This document shows positions 1 to 9,253 of a stretch of 64,000 nt of DNA, in pieces. Source of the stretch: Psychrobacter sp. NZS113 (lineage in GTDB: Bacteria; Pseudomonadota; Gammaproteobacteria; Pseudomonadales; Moraxellaceae); NCBI RefSeq assembly GCF_015864825.1, contig NZ_JADYWL010000005.1, positions 248,001-312,000 on the forward strand. Reading direction: 5' to 3'. A program made the translations under genes and the position numbers. The notes below the pieces were generated by a model. That model saw only the letters and a list, made by a program, of their open reading frames with translations, was not told where the DNA came from and ran no database searches. The number at the start of each line of letters is the position of its first letter. The first letter of the stretch is position 1.

Positions 1-635
1 TCACACATTCCTGGATAGATAGAGTACGCATTGAACCTGCCACGCAGCCATTGATTGCACCGCATATCGACTTGGATAGCAAAGACAATATTTATCACGC
101 GCTATTTTATCAACTACAAATTAAAGCCTGCTATACGCGCAGTGATAAGTCGCAATCTAGTGAATATATCCTAAACCCTATTGCCATCATTCAACGTGGT
201 GTCATCATCTACCTACTAGCAACTCGTACCGATGATCCCGAAGTTGTCATTCGTACCTTTGCGCTACATCGCTTTGCCAGTGTTGAGATACTCGAAAGCG
301 CAGCGAAAACGCCTGACAATTTTCAACTCGATACGTACTTAGATGCAGGTGGCATGGGCTTTAGTCATCCATTATTCAGTGAACTGCCTGACCATGGTAA
401 AAATACAGCTATCGAGCTACAATTCACCACACAAGCAGGCAAAAGCCTCACTGAAAGTAAGCTCAGCGACGATCAAACAGTCACGTTAGATGACGACAAA
501 CTGACTATACAGGCAACGGTCAATCTAACTTCACAACTGGTCTGGTGGTTGCGCGGTTTTGGCAGTGGTCTATTGGATGCAAAACCTCAACTGTTATATC
601 AAGCGGTATTAGACAAGTCTTTAGATGATGAATAG
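1..635 (+). CDS. WYL-domain protein, 3' part (start outside window)
   Basis: The frame is open back to the first bases, so this is the end of a gene that begins before the window; an in-frame TTG at 51 is not a convincing start. About 210 residues are visible. They fit the strand pattern of a WYL domain: 'RVRIEPA', an Arg/Ser-containing strand, 'GVIIYLLATR', then 'VVIRTFALHRFASVEIL', which is the usual FxLxRI-type element. The C-terminus 'WWLRGFGSGLLDAKPQLL' resembles the WCX extension that follows WYL in many regulators. Known members are usually HTH-WYL transcription factors, often ligand- or nucleic-acid-responsive. An N-terminal HTH is expected upstream but cannot be seen. The target is unknown. 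Confidence 0.8.
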   Translation, partial: THSWIDRVRIEPATQPLIAPHIDLDSKDNIYHALFYQLQIKACYTRSDKSQSSEYILNPIAIIQRGVIIYLLATRTDDPEVVIRTFALHRFASVEILESAAKTPDNFQLDTYLDAGGMGFSHPLFSELPDHGKNTAIELQFTTQAGKSLTESKLSDDQTVTLDDDKLTIQATVNLTSQLVWWLRGFGSGLLDAKPQLLYQAVLDKSLDDE

Positions 636-742
636 CGACTGGATAGATAACGACTAATAGCTATGACGTTAAAAGTTAAACGTATTCAAATCTCTAAACT
701 CAATATACCTCTATTAAAATTTAAGAACGAATAAGGAACACT

Positions 743-1387
743 ATGTCGATCACTGCCCCATCACCGTTACTGTCAGACAGTTTAAAAGGACTGGGCTTAG
801 ATGCAGGAACCTTATTTTTTTCGCTAAACTATGAGTTTACTAAGATTGAACCAAAAGGGTTGTTTAAACGCTTTAAAAAGAATCAAAGCGCGATTGATAT
901 TGATTTGGCCTGTGTGCTGTATGACAAAAACTGTACGATCAGTGACATCGTTTGGTTCAAGCAATTGCGTGACAAAGCTGAATCGGTTAAGCATCAGGGT
1001 GATAGCTTAAACGGTAAAGATCGCGGTGAGCAAGCGATGTATTTGGCCCCTCTCGATCAAGAGCAAATCAGACTATACTTAGATAAGATTCCAACACATA
1101 TCACTCATATTGCTATGATTGCCAACTCTTACCATGGTCATCCGTTTTCTAGAGTAAAAACAGGCGAGATTCACTTAAGTGATGATGAAGGCAACCATTG
1201 TTTTGAAGTCAATCTCAAAAAGTTACCGCGTGACTGTACGACGCTTTGGGTCGCTCATTTACGTCGAGAAATAGATGACTGGCATCTAACATTACAGAAT
1301 TTACCGCTTCCTGCCGAAGATTTGGCAATTGCCGCGCAAGAGGTGGCTCACGAATTGGCACGTGCACTCCCTCTACAAGGGATATAG
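743..1387 (+). CDS. TerD family protein
   Basis: This 214-residue soluble protein carries the TerD/TerZ pattern: a strand 'LFFSLNYEF', the acidic 'IDIDLACVLYD' element, 'SDIVWFKQL' and then 'ESVKHQGDSLNGKDRGEQ', which matches the family's conserved H-x-GD-x(3)-G segment. It continues with 'YLDKIPTHITHIAMIANSY'. Family members bind Ca2+ through the acidic residues and are linked to tellurite, envelope or general stress responses. The usual ter operon partners (terA, terB, terC) are not beside it, so it is a lone paralogue. The SD is AAGGAA, 7-8 nt before ATG, and a strong terminator follows. Confidence 0.82.
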   Translation: MSITAPSPLLSDSLKGLGLDAGTLFFSLNYEFTKIEPKGLFKRFKKNQSAIDIDLACVLYDKNCTISDIVWFKQLRDKAESVKHQGDSLNGKDRGEQAMYLAPLDQEQIRLYLDKIPTHITHIAMIANSYHGHPFSRVKTGEIHLSDDEGNHCFEVNLKKLPRDCTTLWVAHLRREIDDWHLTLQNLPLPAEDLAIAAQEVAHELARALPLQGI

Positions 1388-1420
1388 CATTCGTACGATA
1401 CTCACCAAGTAATAGTGTAT

Positions 1421-1460
1421 AAAAAGGGTGCGACGTTATAAAAACGCCGCACCCTTTTTT
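1421..1460. terminator. Bidirectional rho-independent terminator
   Basis: A run of A, then GGGTGCG-ACG / CGC-CGCACCC, then a run of T. The arms are almost perfectly complementary. It sits between the convergent TerD-like gene and the K+ channel gene and has a T-tract on both strands. Confidence 0.85.
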
Positions 1461-1491
1461 GAATGAAATTCATAGTAAAAAAACCACCTTT

Positions 1492-2475
1492 CTACAATCG
1501 CTCACCACAATGTGAGCAAAAATTCTTCTGCCCTATTTCCACTTCTTTTTCACGGCGCTCAAGCTCTTGCTCACGCAGTACCTGCAGCACAATATTTTGC
1601 GCCTGCTCTTTATCTAATCCTAGCTCGCGGCGAATCTTATCGATCATCATCTGATTCTGTACTAAATCAAAATCACTATCGATCAGTTGCTCTCGAAAGT
1701 GCTGCTCAAGCCCTTCACGACGCTGAGCAAGCTCATTGGCCAAACCTGTCGCAAGGATACCTGCAGGTAATGCTGCTAACCCCACACCCAATATAGTAAT
1801 TACTGCACCCAATATTTTACCCGCATTGGTAATCGGCGTGACATCACCATAGCCCACTGTCGTAAGTGTTACCACAGCCCACCACATCGCTTTAGGAATA
1901 GACTCAAACTCTTCTGGCTGTGCATGATTCTCAACCAAATAAATCCCACTAGAGGCCGTTACAATCATAATAATTAAGATAAAGATAACTGCTTGGAAAG
2001 AGCCTTTTTCCTTACTGATGACCACCAGCAGGATACGCATCGAAGCAAAATAACGCGTGAGTTTGAGGATACGAAATAAACGTAGAATACGTAAAAAACG
2101 TAAATCGATGGAGACAAAGAAGTTTAAAAATGCGGGGATGATAGCGATCAAGTCAATCAATGCCGACGGGCTTTTGAGCCAATTCCAACGCTGTCGCCAA
2201 GTCGTGCCATCTGGCTTTACTTCAGCCACGCTCCACAACCGTAGCATGTATTCGATAGAAAACACCACAATAGAGAAATTTTCAAACCACGTAAAATAAT
2301 CTTGGTAAGGGTAATACCAACTATCGACTGACTCTGCAATCACGGCAGCCACATTCGTCATAATCAAAAATATTAAAAAATAGTCGATATAACGACTGAA
2401 GAGCGTGTCATGCTCATCGTTTTGTAAAATATTATAAACAAAAATACGTAGGCGCCGTATAGATTGGAATAGCAT
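1492..2475 (-). CDS. Voltage-gated potassium channel (6-TM ion transporter family)
   Basis: This is an inner-membrane channel of 327 residues. It shows the K+ selectivity filter TVGYGD at about residues 206-211 inside 'TLTTVGYGDVTP'. An S4-like voltage sensor at about residues 122-143 has Arg/Lys at every third position ('LRFLRILRLFRILKLTRYF'). Hydrophobic S1-S3 segments come before it. After S6 a charged helical tail (about 250-310) suggests a coiled-coil tetramerisation region. The protein ends in 'FCSHCGERL', one CxxC knuckle, unusual for a bacterial Kv channel. ATG is preceded by 'TAGGGACGGT', which contains a GGGA SD-like core. The channel would pass K+ in response to membrane potential; the physiological role is not shown by the context. 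Confidence 0.88.
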   Translation of the reverse strand: MLFQSIRRLRIFVYNILQNDEHDTLFSRYIDYFLIFLIMTNVAAVIAESVDSWYYPYQDYFTWFENFSIVVFSIEYMLRLWSVAEVKPDGTTWRQRWNWLKSPSALIDLIAIIPAFLNFFVSIDLRFLRILRLFRILKLTRYFASMRILLVVISKEKGSFQAVIFILIIMIVTASSGIYLVENHAQPEEFESIPKAMWWAVVTLTTVGYGDVTPITNAGKILGAVITILGVGLAALPAGILATGLANELAQRREGLEQHFREQLIDSDFDLVQNQMMIDKIRRELGLDKEQAQNIVLQVLREQELERREKEVEIGQKNFCSHCGERL

Positions 2476-2576
2476 ACCGTCCCTATGCGGTGAAACACCG
2501 ATCTTATATTAGTAGATACTTAACAGTATAGTACTCTAAGCGCGCTGACAGTCGCAAAATAGATATTTATGAGAAG

Positions 2577-2810
2577 TCACGGTAAAGCACTATAAAAATA
2601 GTAAACATAAACTACCGTAAATAACGTAAAGATAATTACCATAATAGCAAATCGTAAAAACTGCTCGTCAGTATACAGTTGCTGACTGACATCCTGTGCA
2701 GGCAGTAGAAATAGACTGCATTCAGGACAACAAGAGTCCATCCGATTCAATATTTTTATAGAATAGGCATTGTCACAGCGTAGAGGAGAGTTACTACAAT
2801 AGCCAAGCAT
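2577..2810 (-). CDS. Small putative zinc-ribbon, single-TM membrane protein
   Basis: This is a 77-residue frame upstream of the K+ channel on the same strand. Its N-terminal part has four or five cysteines arranged like a short zinc ribbon (C5, C12, then 'DSCCPEC' at about 26-31). One hydrophobic helix follows at about 53-74 ('FAIMVIIFTLFTVVYVYYFY'). The SD before ATG is weak, so an internal start at Met24 is possible, which would remove the first Cys pair. I recognise no named family. It may belong to the zinc-ribbon/membrane small proteins common in Moraxellaceae. The cysteine pattern and TM helix argue for a real gene, but support is moderate. Confidence 0.5.
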   Translation of the reverse strand: MLGYCSNSPLRCDNAYSIKILNRMDSCCPECSLFLLPAQDVSQQLYTDEQFLRFAIMVIIFTLFTVVYVYYFYSALP

Positions 2811-3188
2811 AGTATATTACGCCTATTTTGATACCATAATCATTCAATGAATAAATAAAATACCTAATATCTTAGAACCTCAAAAGCAATCATTACCAAG
2901 ATACTCACCGTATTTCCCTATAACAATATCAGTCACTTCTCTTTCTTACAATAGTTGGCTATTCTAGAAAAAGACTACGTATATCAATATAAATGACTTT
3001 ATATTGTAATTTATGAGATAAAAATCTTTAATATACGTTTAAAACCTTACAGATAAAACGGTTTTGTATTATAATAGAGTCATAATGTTACAGTTTAATC
3101 AATAATTATGACATTGTGTATCAGTAACTATTGACATCCCTTATTAGAAACTGACCCATAATAATCTATCACACTGAGGAACTAAACG
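2811..3188. other. Intergenic region before ompW (378 bp)
   Basis: Strongly A+T-rich and without a credible reading frame. A TATAAT hexamer at 3070-3075 is a candidate -10 for the downstream porin gene; no good -35 is seen at the normal distance. The SD GAGGAA precedes the porin ATG. Nothing else is apparent. Confidence 0.4.
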
Positions 3189-3818
3189 ATGAAACTACAA
3201 TCCCTAGTTTTAGCCGCTGCTACTGCACTTACTATGACAACTGCTTTTGCAGTACCTGCTGGTACTTGGTCAGTTGCTGCCGGTGCACACTATGTTGACC
3301 CTAAGAGTGATAACGGTACTCTTGATGGCTCTCTGTCTGTTGATGTTGGTGGCGATGCGCGCCCAACACTTACTGGCGAATACTTTATCGCTAATAACGT
3401 TGGTGTCGAATTACTAGCAGCGATTCCATTCAATCATGACATCACATTGACAACTGCTGATGGCACTGAAATTGAAGGTGAAACTCAACATTTACCACCT
3501 ACTCTATCTGTTCAGTATCACTTTGATGGTTATAACATCCCTTTAAACATCAAGCCTTTCATTGGTGTTGGTGTGAACTACACGACTTTCTTTAAAGAGA
3601 AGCTATATACTGGCAGTTCAGCTAACTTAGAGATCGACGATAGCGTTGGTATTGCTGGTCATATCGGTGTTGATTTCCCATTCACTCCAACAGATGCTTT
3701 CCGTATTGATGCACGTTATATCGACATCAAATCAGACGTAAGCCTAAATGGCGAAGATCTTGGTGAAGTAGATATCAGCCCTTGGGTATATGGCATTGCT
3801 TACGTAAAAAACTTCTAA
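3189..3818 (+). CDS. ompW: OmpW family outer membrane protein
   Basis: This 209-residue protein has a clear signal peptide cleaved after 'AFA' (about residue 21). The mature part has OmpW features: 'GTWSVAAGAHYVDPKSD' at the N-terminus, 'ANNVGVELLAAIPFNHDI' in the middle, 'PTLSVQYHF' plus 'IKPFIGVGVNYT', and a C-terminus ending in an aromatic barrel signal ('VYGIAYVKNF'). OmpW proteins form small 8-stranded beta-barrels with a hydrophobic channel for small apolar compounds. The gene stands alone, with SD GAGGAA and its own terminator just downstream. The family is clear; the specific substrate is unknown. Confidence 0.92.
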   Translation: MKLQSLVLAAATALTMTTAFAVPAGTWSVAAGAHYVDPKSDNGTLDGSLSVDVGGDARPTLTGEYFIANNVGVELLAAIPFNHDITLTTADGTEIEGETQHLPPTLSVQYHFDGYNIPLNIKPFIGVGVNYTTFFKEKLYTGSSANLEIDDSVGIAGHIGVDFPFTPTDAFRIDARYIDIKSDVSLNGEDLGEVDISPWVYGIAYVKNF

Positions 3819-3854
3819 TTAGAAGTCTGTTTTATTAAGTCGTACTTATAGTAA

Positions 3855-3883
3855 TAAAAAAGCCGGTATCTACTGGCTTTTTT
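3855..3883 (+). terminator. Rho-independent terminator of ompW
   Basis: AAAAAAGCC-G-GTA / TAC-T-GGCTTTTTT hairpin shortly after the ompW stop codon, followed by T. Confidence 0.8.
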
Positions 3884-4000
3884 GTGTCTGTTATTTAATG
3901 AAAACAAAAGCGGTCACTGTCCAAGTATGTTGCTAATTCGCTTGTAACACCTACTTGTGCATGTTCAATACATCTTAATTGCGTTCAAAAATCAACGCAT

Positions 4001-4030
4001 AAAAAAGACCGTCCGTAGACAGTCTTTTTT
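4001..4030 (-). terminator. Terminator of aceEF
   Basis: AAAAAAGAC-C-GTC / GAC-A-GTCTTTTTT hairpin 27 bp beyond the aceF stop, with a T-tract on both strands. It most likely ends aceEF transcription on the minus strand and may also serve as a second stop for ompW readthrough. Confidence 0.75.
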
Positions 4031-4057
4031 CAAACCAATACTATTATGTTATTAAAT

Positions 4058-5791
4058 TTATAGCAAAATGCGGCGTGGATCAGCCAGTAGCGTTGCAATA
4101 TAACGAGTAAATACTGCAGCGTCTGCCCCATTAATCACACGATGATCGTAAGACAATGATAACGGTAGCATCAGGCGTGGCTCAAAGCTTTGCTTTTTGG
4201 CATCCCAACGTGGCTGCATACTTGCCTCAGACACACCTAAGATACCAACTTGTGGCCAGTTCACTAGTGGTGTAAACGCTGTACCACCTAGGTTACCTTG
4301 GCTTGAGATAGTAAAGCTAGCTCCTTGCAAATCTTTGGTGCTAAGCTTCTTATCACGCGCTTTAACGGCAAGCTCACCGATTTCGATAGCAATCTGCTTC
4401 AGACCTTTATCCTGCACGTTTTTGATAACTGGTACGATGAGGCCGTCATCAGTTGCCACTGCGATACCCATATTGACACTTTTACGCAAGATAACTTGAG
4501 TATTGTCATCGCTTAAATGACTATTAAAGCGTGGGTGCTGAGTCAATGCATAGGCCGTCGCTTTGACCACAAAGGCTAAGATAGTGAAGCCAATACCTTC
4601 TGCCTTCATACCACCTTTTAACTCGCCACGTAATTTTTCTGTCTCAGTGATATCTGATAAGTCAAACTGCGTCACTTGCGGTAGCAATGTGTTGTAATTG
4701 AGCTGTGGTATCGACACTTTCTGTAAACGGCTAAGGTCTAGTGTAGATGTCTCACCCCAAATCTCAGTATTACTCATGTCAGGTAAGCTTGGTAAGCCTG
4801 AACTCGCCACACCGCTGCTGGCAGGTGCTGCTTTTTGAGTGGTCAGACTCTCTTTGACATGCGCAAACAAGTCTTCTTTTAGAATACGATCATTCAGTGC
4901 TGAGCCACTTACTTTTGTGATATCCACACCCAACTGACGTGCAAGCTTACGTACGGCTGGACCTGCATAAACATCGACCAGCTTTTCATTGACTTGTGTT
5001 TCTGTCAGTTTTTCAGCTTTCTTACTGGCGACCACGTTAGGCGTTGTAGATTTTTCTGCCTGTTTTGGCTCACCAGTTGTTTTAGCAGCAACTTTCTCTT
5101 CTGATTTGGCTGGTGCTGACTCTTTCGACTCAGAACTATCTGATGCAGATTCGCTCTCATCAGCAGCGTCTGTACCACTGCTCATGATAACGATAAAGTC
5201 TTGACCATTGGCGACCATATCACCTGTCTGGACTAAGATTTTTTCAATCTTGCCAGCTTCTGGTGCTGGTACTTCGACAGATGCTTTGTCAGATTCAATC
5301 AATAAAATCGACTGATCCGCAGTCACTGTATCGCCTACACTGACCATAATTTCAGAAACTTGCGCTTCATCAACACCTAAGTCAGGTAGTGCATGAGTCG
5401 TTGACTTACTAGCATTCGCAACTGGCTTGGCGCTAGACTCTGATGACTTTGATTCAGTCTCAGCTGGCTCAGCTTTTGCTTCTGGCTTAGCAGCAGCGGC
5501 TTCTTCTGTATCACTCGCTTCTTGATTGTCATCAGCAGCGCTATCATCACTTTCCGCACTGTCTTCTGCACTCTCAAGCTCAATCAGCACCATGCCTTCG
5601 CTAACTTGATCACCAATAGCAATATTGATCTTGGTGACTTTACCAGCAGCAGAGCTTGGGACTTCAACTGAGGCTTTGTCAGATTCTAATAATACGATGT
5701 TGTCATCTTTTGCGATGACATCACCGATTTCTACCATAATCTCGCTGACTTCGGCGCTATCAACACCCAAATCGGGGGCTTTAATGTCCAT
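4058..5791 (-). CDS. aceF: Dihydrolipoyllysine acetyltransferase (pyruvate dehydrogenase E2)
   Basis: This is the E2 core of the pyruvate dehydrogenase complex, passing acetyl groups from E1 to CoA. The 577 residues contain two lipoyl domains with lipoylation lysines in 'ESDKASVEVP' (K39 and K169). Long Ala/Glu/Ser/Lys-rich swinging linkers separate them. A peripheral subunit-binding domain ('AGPAVRKLARQLGVD', about 273-310) and the catalytic acyltransferase domain (about 345-577) follow, with the active-site motif 'DHRVINGAD' (H550). E. coli AceF has three lipoyl domains, so this is a shorter form. It starts 25 bp after the aceE stop with SD GGAGAT, clearly one operon. The E3 gene (lpd) is not adjacent. 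Confidence 0.97.
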   Translation of the reverse strand: MDIKAPDLGVDSAEVSEIMVEIGDVIAKDDNIVLLESDKASVEVPSSAAGKVTKINIAIGDQVSEGMVLIELESAEDSAESDDSAADDNQEASDTEEAAAAKPEAKAEPAETESKSSESSAKPVANASKSTTHALPDLGVDEAQVSEIMVSVGDTVTADQSILLIESDKASVEVPAPEAGKIEKILVQTGDMVANGQDFIVIMSSGTDAADESESASDSSESKESAPAKSEEKVAAKTTGEPKQAEKSTTPNVVASKKAEKLTETQVNEKLVDVYAGPAVRKLARQLGVDITKVSGSALNDRILKEDLFAHVKESLTTQKAAPASSGVASSGLPSLPDMSNTEIWGETSTLDLSRLQKVSIPQLNYNTLLPQVTQFDLSDITETEKLRGELKGGMKAEGIGFTILAFVVKATAYALTQHPRFNSHLSDDNTQVILRKSVNMGIAVATDDGLIVPVIKNVQDKGLKQIAIEIGELAVKARDKKLSTKDLQGASFTISSQGNLGGTAFTPLVNWPQVGILGVSEASMQPRWDAKKQSFEPRLMLPLSLSYDHRVINGADAAVFTRYIATLLADPRRILL

Positions 5792-5816
5792 GATTTATCT
5801 CCTAGTCTTATGGTTA

Positions 5817-8633
5817 TTATTCTTTGACATCACCATCATTGAGTACATTTGCATCTGCTTGATCTTCAGCACGACCTTCACTACTGATTTCTTCATCATC
5901 TTCAGCAACGAACTCAGGTACAGGATTTGGATTGACGTTACCTGGTGCTGGCGCATCTGGAGAGTGATCCGAATAAGACTGCTGTTGCCATGCTGGTGGC
6001 TGATCCACATCAATGCCTAGGCTAGAAATAGCGTCTTTAACCAAACGCATCTCAACTTCACCCTCATCCGCTAGACGTTTAAGCGTTGCAACAACGATAT
6101 GTGCGGCATCAACGTTGAAGAAACTGCGTAAGTTTTCACGCGTATCAGAACGGCCATAACCATCAGTACCTAACGTGGTATAAGGACGGTTGTCGGGTAA
6201 CCAAGCACGGATTTGCTCTGAGTAATTGCGCATATAATCTGTCGCTGCGACCACAATACCTTCGTGCGGTGCCAACTGCTCAGTAACCCAAGGCACTTTC
6301 TCTTCATCCATTGGATGCAGACGGTTGTAGTCGTCACATACCATACCATCACGAGTCAACTCGTTGAAGCTGGTCACGCTCCATACGTTAGACGTAATAT
6401 TAAACTCATCTTTTAGGATCTGTGAGGCTTTTTGTACTTCGCGTAAGATAACACCTGAGCCCAATAGCTGCACTTGTGCTGAGCCATTGTCCTCGAGCAG
6501 ATACATACCACGTTTGATACCTTCCTCGGCACCTTCTGGCATTTCAGGTTGCTCGTAGTTCTCATTCATTAGCGTTAGGTAATAATAGACACGCTCGCCT
6601 TCACCATACATGCGGCGTAAACCATCATGCATAACCACTGCTAATTCATAACCAAAGCATGGATCATAGGTCACACAGTTAGGCACGACATTGAACAAGA
6701 TTTGTGAATGTCCATCTTGATGCTGCAAGCCTTCGCCGTTCAAGGTAGTACGGCCAGCTGTTGCACCCAATAAGAAGCCCTGTGCTTGACAATCACCTGC
6801 CGCCCAAGCCAAATCACCCACACGTTGGAAACCAAACATCGAGTAGTAGATATACATTGGAATCATCGGTAACGCGTTCACAGAATAGCTGGTTGCTAAT
6901 GCAATCCACGTACTCATTGCGCCTGCTTCGTTGATACCTTCTTCTAACATGTGACCATCGATAGCTTCTTTATAGCCCATCAATGCTTCACTGTCTTCTG
7001 GCGTGTATTTTTGACCAACAGCTGAGTAGATACCCAGTTGACGGAACATACCTTCTAGACCGAAAGTACGTGCTTCATCAGGTACGATTGGTACGACACG
7101 ATCTTGGATGTCTTTGTTTTTAAGCATCGCTGATAGTAAGCGTACGAATACCATGGTCGTCGATTGCTCTTTACCATTACTGCCTTTTAATACCCGATCG
7201 AACATCGATAGTTCAGGGATATTCAGTGGAATATGACCACTACGGCGGTTTGGCAGATGACCACCTAACGACTCACGACGACCTTTAAGATACTTCATCT
7301 CCGCTGAACCTTCTTCAGGGCGGTAGAATGGTAGAGTCTCTAACTGTGCGTCAGTAAACGGTAAATCAAAACGATCGCGGAAATACATCAAGGCTTCTTG
7401 ATCAAGTTTTTTCACCTGATGCGATTTATTGACCGCTTGCGTTTGGGCAGATAAACCATAACCTTTAACGGTTTTAACTAAAATAACAGTCGGTTGGCCT
7501 TTGGTTTTCATGGCTTCACTAAATGCAGCATAAACTTTAACTGGATCATGACCACCACGGTTCAGACGCGAGATCTCTTCGTCAGTCAGGGCATCTGCCA
7601 TTTCTTCTAGCTCTGGATATTTACCGAAGAATTCTTTTCGAGTAAATTCAGGCGTACGCGCTTCATATAGCTGATACTCGCCATCCACCACTTCTTCCAT
7701 ACGCTGCTTAAGCACACCTGTATGGTCTTTACCAAGTAACGAATCCCAGTTGCCGCCCCAAATGACTTTGATGACTCGCCAGCCTGCGCCGCGGAATACT
7801 GACTCTAGCTCTTGAATGATTTTGCCGTTACCACGGACTGGACCATCCAGACGCTGCAAGTTACAGTTGACTACCCATATTAGGTTGTCCAGCTTCTCAC
7901 GACCAGCAAGAGAGATAGCACCTAAGCTTTCTGGCTCATCCGTTTCACCATCACCTAAGAATGTCCAAATCTTACGACCTTCTTTTTCTAGTAATCCACG
8001 GTTTTCCATATAGCGATGTACATGGGCATGATAAATAGACATGATTGGACCAAGTCCCATCGATACCGTTGGGAACTGCCAGTAATCCGGCATTAGATAT
8101 GGATGCGGATAGCTTGATAGACCTTTGCCGCCTACTTCACGACGGAAGTTGTCAAGCTGATCTTCGGTCAAACGACCTTCTAAATAAGAACGGGCATAGA
8201 TACCTGGCGCTGAGTGACCTTGATAATAAATCATGTCACCACCGAAGTGATCGCTAGCCGCGCGGAAGAAATGGTTAAAACCCGTTTCATAAAGCGTCGC
8301 ACTAGAGGCGAATGTCGCTAAGTGACCACCTAGATCATCGTCATTCTTATTGGCACGCATAACCATAGCAAGTGCGTTATAGCGAATCAAAGCACGTATT
8401 TTACGCTCCATGCCTAGATCGCCTGGGTACATCGGCTCATCTTCGACAGCAATACTATTAACGTAAGCGGTGTCTAATCGATTGAAAGGCAGTCCTTCTT
8501 GAACCGCCATGTTGTACAAGGCTTTTAGCAAAAACTGAGCACGATCTTTATCCGCATGTTTGAGGACAGACTCAAAAGCCTGCAGCCATTCCTGTGTTTC
8601 GGTGCTATCAGCATCCTTATAATAATTCATCAT
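5817..8633 (-). CDS. aceE: Pyruvate dehydrogenase E1 component, homodimeric type
   Basis: This is a thiamine-diphosphate-dependent E1 that decarboxylates pyruvate and acetylates the E2 lipoyl groups. The TPP-binding motif begins at 'GDGETDEPE' (about 227) and ends near 'VVNCNLQRLDGP'. 'VKGYGLSAQTQAVNKSHQ' matches the active-site loop region, and 'FQRVGDLAWAAGDCQAQG' the C-terminal half. It has 938 residues against 887 in E. coli. The surplus is mostly a C-terminal acidic Pro/Asp/Glu-rich tail of about 50 residues after 'SSLGIDVDQPPAWQQQ'. ATG ATG follows SD AAGGA. It is the first gene of aceEF. A small hairpin (TCCTGC/GCAGGA, 8657-8674) lies in the 5' leader; no PdhR-type operator was recognised. 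Confidence 0.97.
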   Translation of the reverse strand: MMNYYKDADSTETQEWLQAFESVLKHADKDRAQFLLKALYNMAVQEGLPFNRLDTAYVNSIAVEDEPMYPGDLGMERKIRALIRYNALAMVMRANKNDDDLGGHLATFASSATLYETGFNHFFRAASDHFGGDMIYYQGHSAPGIYARSYLEGRLTEDQLDNFRREVGGKGLSSYPHPYLMPDYWQFPTVSMGLGPIMSIYHAHVHRYMENRGLLEKEGRKIWTFLGDGETDEPESLGAISLAGREKLDNLIWVVNCNLQRLDGPVRGNGKIIQELESVFRGAGWRVIKVIWGGNWDSLLGKDHTGVLKQRMEEVVDGEYQLYEARTPEFTRKEFFGKYPELEEMADALTDEEISRLNRGGHDPVKVYAAFSEAMKTKGQPTVILVKTVKGYGLSAQTQAVNKSHQVKKLDQEALMYFRDRFDLPFTDAQLETLPFYRPEEGSAEMKYLKGRRESLGGHLPNRRSGHIPLNIPELSMFDRVLKGSNGKEQSTTMVFVRLLSAMLKNKDIQDRVVPIVPDEARTFGLEGMFRQLGIYSAVGQKYTPEDSEALMGYKEAIDGHMLEEGINEAGAMSTWIALATSYSVNALPMIPMYIYYSMFGFQRVGDLAWAAGDCQAQGFLLGATAGRTTLNGEGLQHQDGHSQILFNVVPNCVTYDPCFGYELAVVMHDGLRRMYGEGERVYYYLTLMNENYEQPEMPEGAEEGIKRGMYLLEDNGSAQVQLLGSGVILREVQKASQILKDEFNITSNVWSVTSFNELTRDGMVCDDYNRLHPMDEEKVPWVTEQLAPHEGIVVAATDYMRNYSEQIRAWLPDNRPYTTLGTDGYGRSDTRENLRSFFNVDAAHIVVATLKRLADEGEVEMRLVKDAISSLGIDVDQPPAWQQQSYSDHSPDAPAPGNVNPNPVPEFVAEDDEEISSEGRAEDQADANVLNDGDVKE

Positions 8634-9253
8634 TGTTGTCCTTGTTTGTCAGTCAATCCTGCGCAATAGCAGGAAGTTATTAAATCAAAGTATTACTCAA
8701 TACTGTCTTATATACATTATGTGCTCAATGACGTCCTTGTTAATTTTAAGAAGTTACGTTTCATATTGAAGCGTGTATGACCGTACTTTACCGCTCTACA
8801 ATGTCGAACCGCTTAATATAATGATTCTAAAAGTAGCAGTGCTATCCATTACATATGAATGGAATAGTTAGGTAGTCAGGACAAAGTCATCACTCAACGC
8901 CTACAGTCAATTATCAAACGATAATAACTCTTTATTATAGGCGCTTATAACCTAAATGTTTATAGCTGTAGAGAAATGACGATATGACAAGTATTTTTAA
9001 AATAAATAATGATTAGTTATTAGGTAAATAATTATTGATGTATGGCTTTACTAGCCTCGTCGCTACTAGTCTCATTGCTACTAGCCTCAACGCTGAGAAC
9101 TGATATTGAAGATAACGTTTTATCGTTTAAACAAACCTTTCGTCTTTTTTGGCTATAGGCTGATTCATAAAGGCTTTACTATATAGATACGTCAAATTAC
9201 CTTTCTTATACGGTAAAACTGTATTTACAGTAAATATCATCTAGAGGCTTCAA
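8634..9253. other. Divergent intergenic region aceE / DUF11 cluster (620 bp)
   Basis: It contains the 5' leaders and presumably promoters of aceE (minus) and of the exported-protein gene (plus). Visible structure is a small hairpin at 8657-8674 and a triplicate 15-bp tandem repeat at 9050-9094 (listed separately). The rest is A+T-rich with no supported gene. Confidence 0.5.
9050..9094 (+). repeat. 15-bp tandem repeat, three units
   Basis: Three adjacent units: ACTAGCCTCGTCGCT, ACTAGTCTCATTGCT, ACTAGCCTCAACGCT. They lie about 160 bp before the first gene of the DUF11 cluster. They are in frame inside a 21-codon frame (ATG 9038 to TGA 9101-9103) that would encode TSLVA-TSLIA-TSLNA. That frame has only a distant AGG as SD, so translation is doubtful. 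Confidence 0.75.

Noticed and set aside
2057-2299. 80-codon Arg/Lys-rich frame opposite the K+ channel gene
   Set aside because: It is the complement of the voltage-sensor and S5 coding region, and its composition is explained by that.
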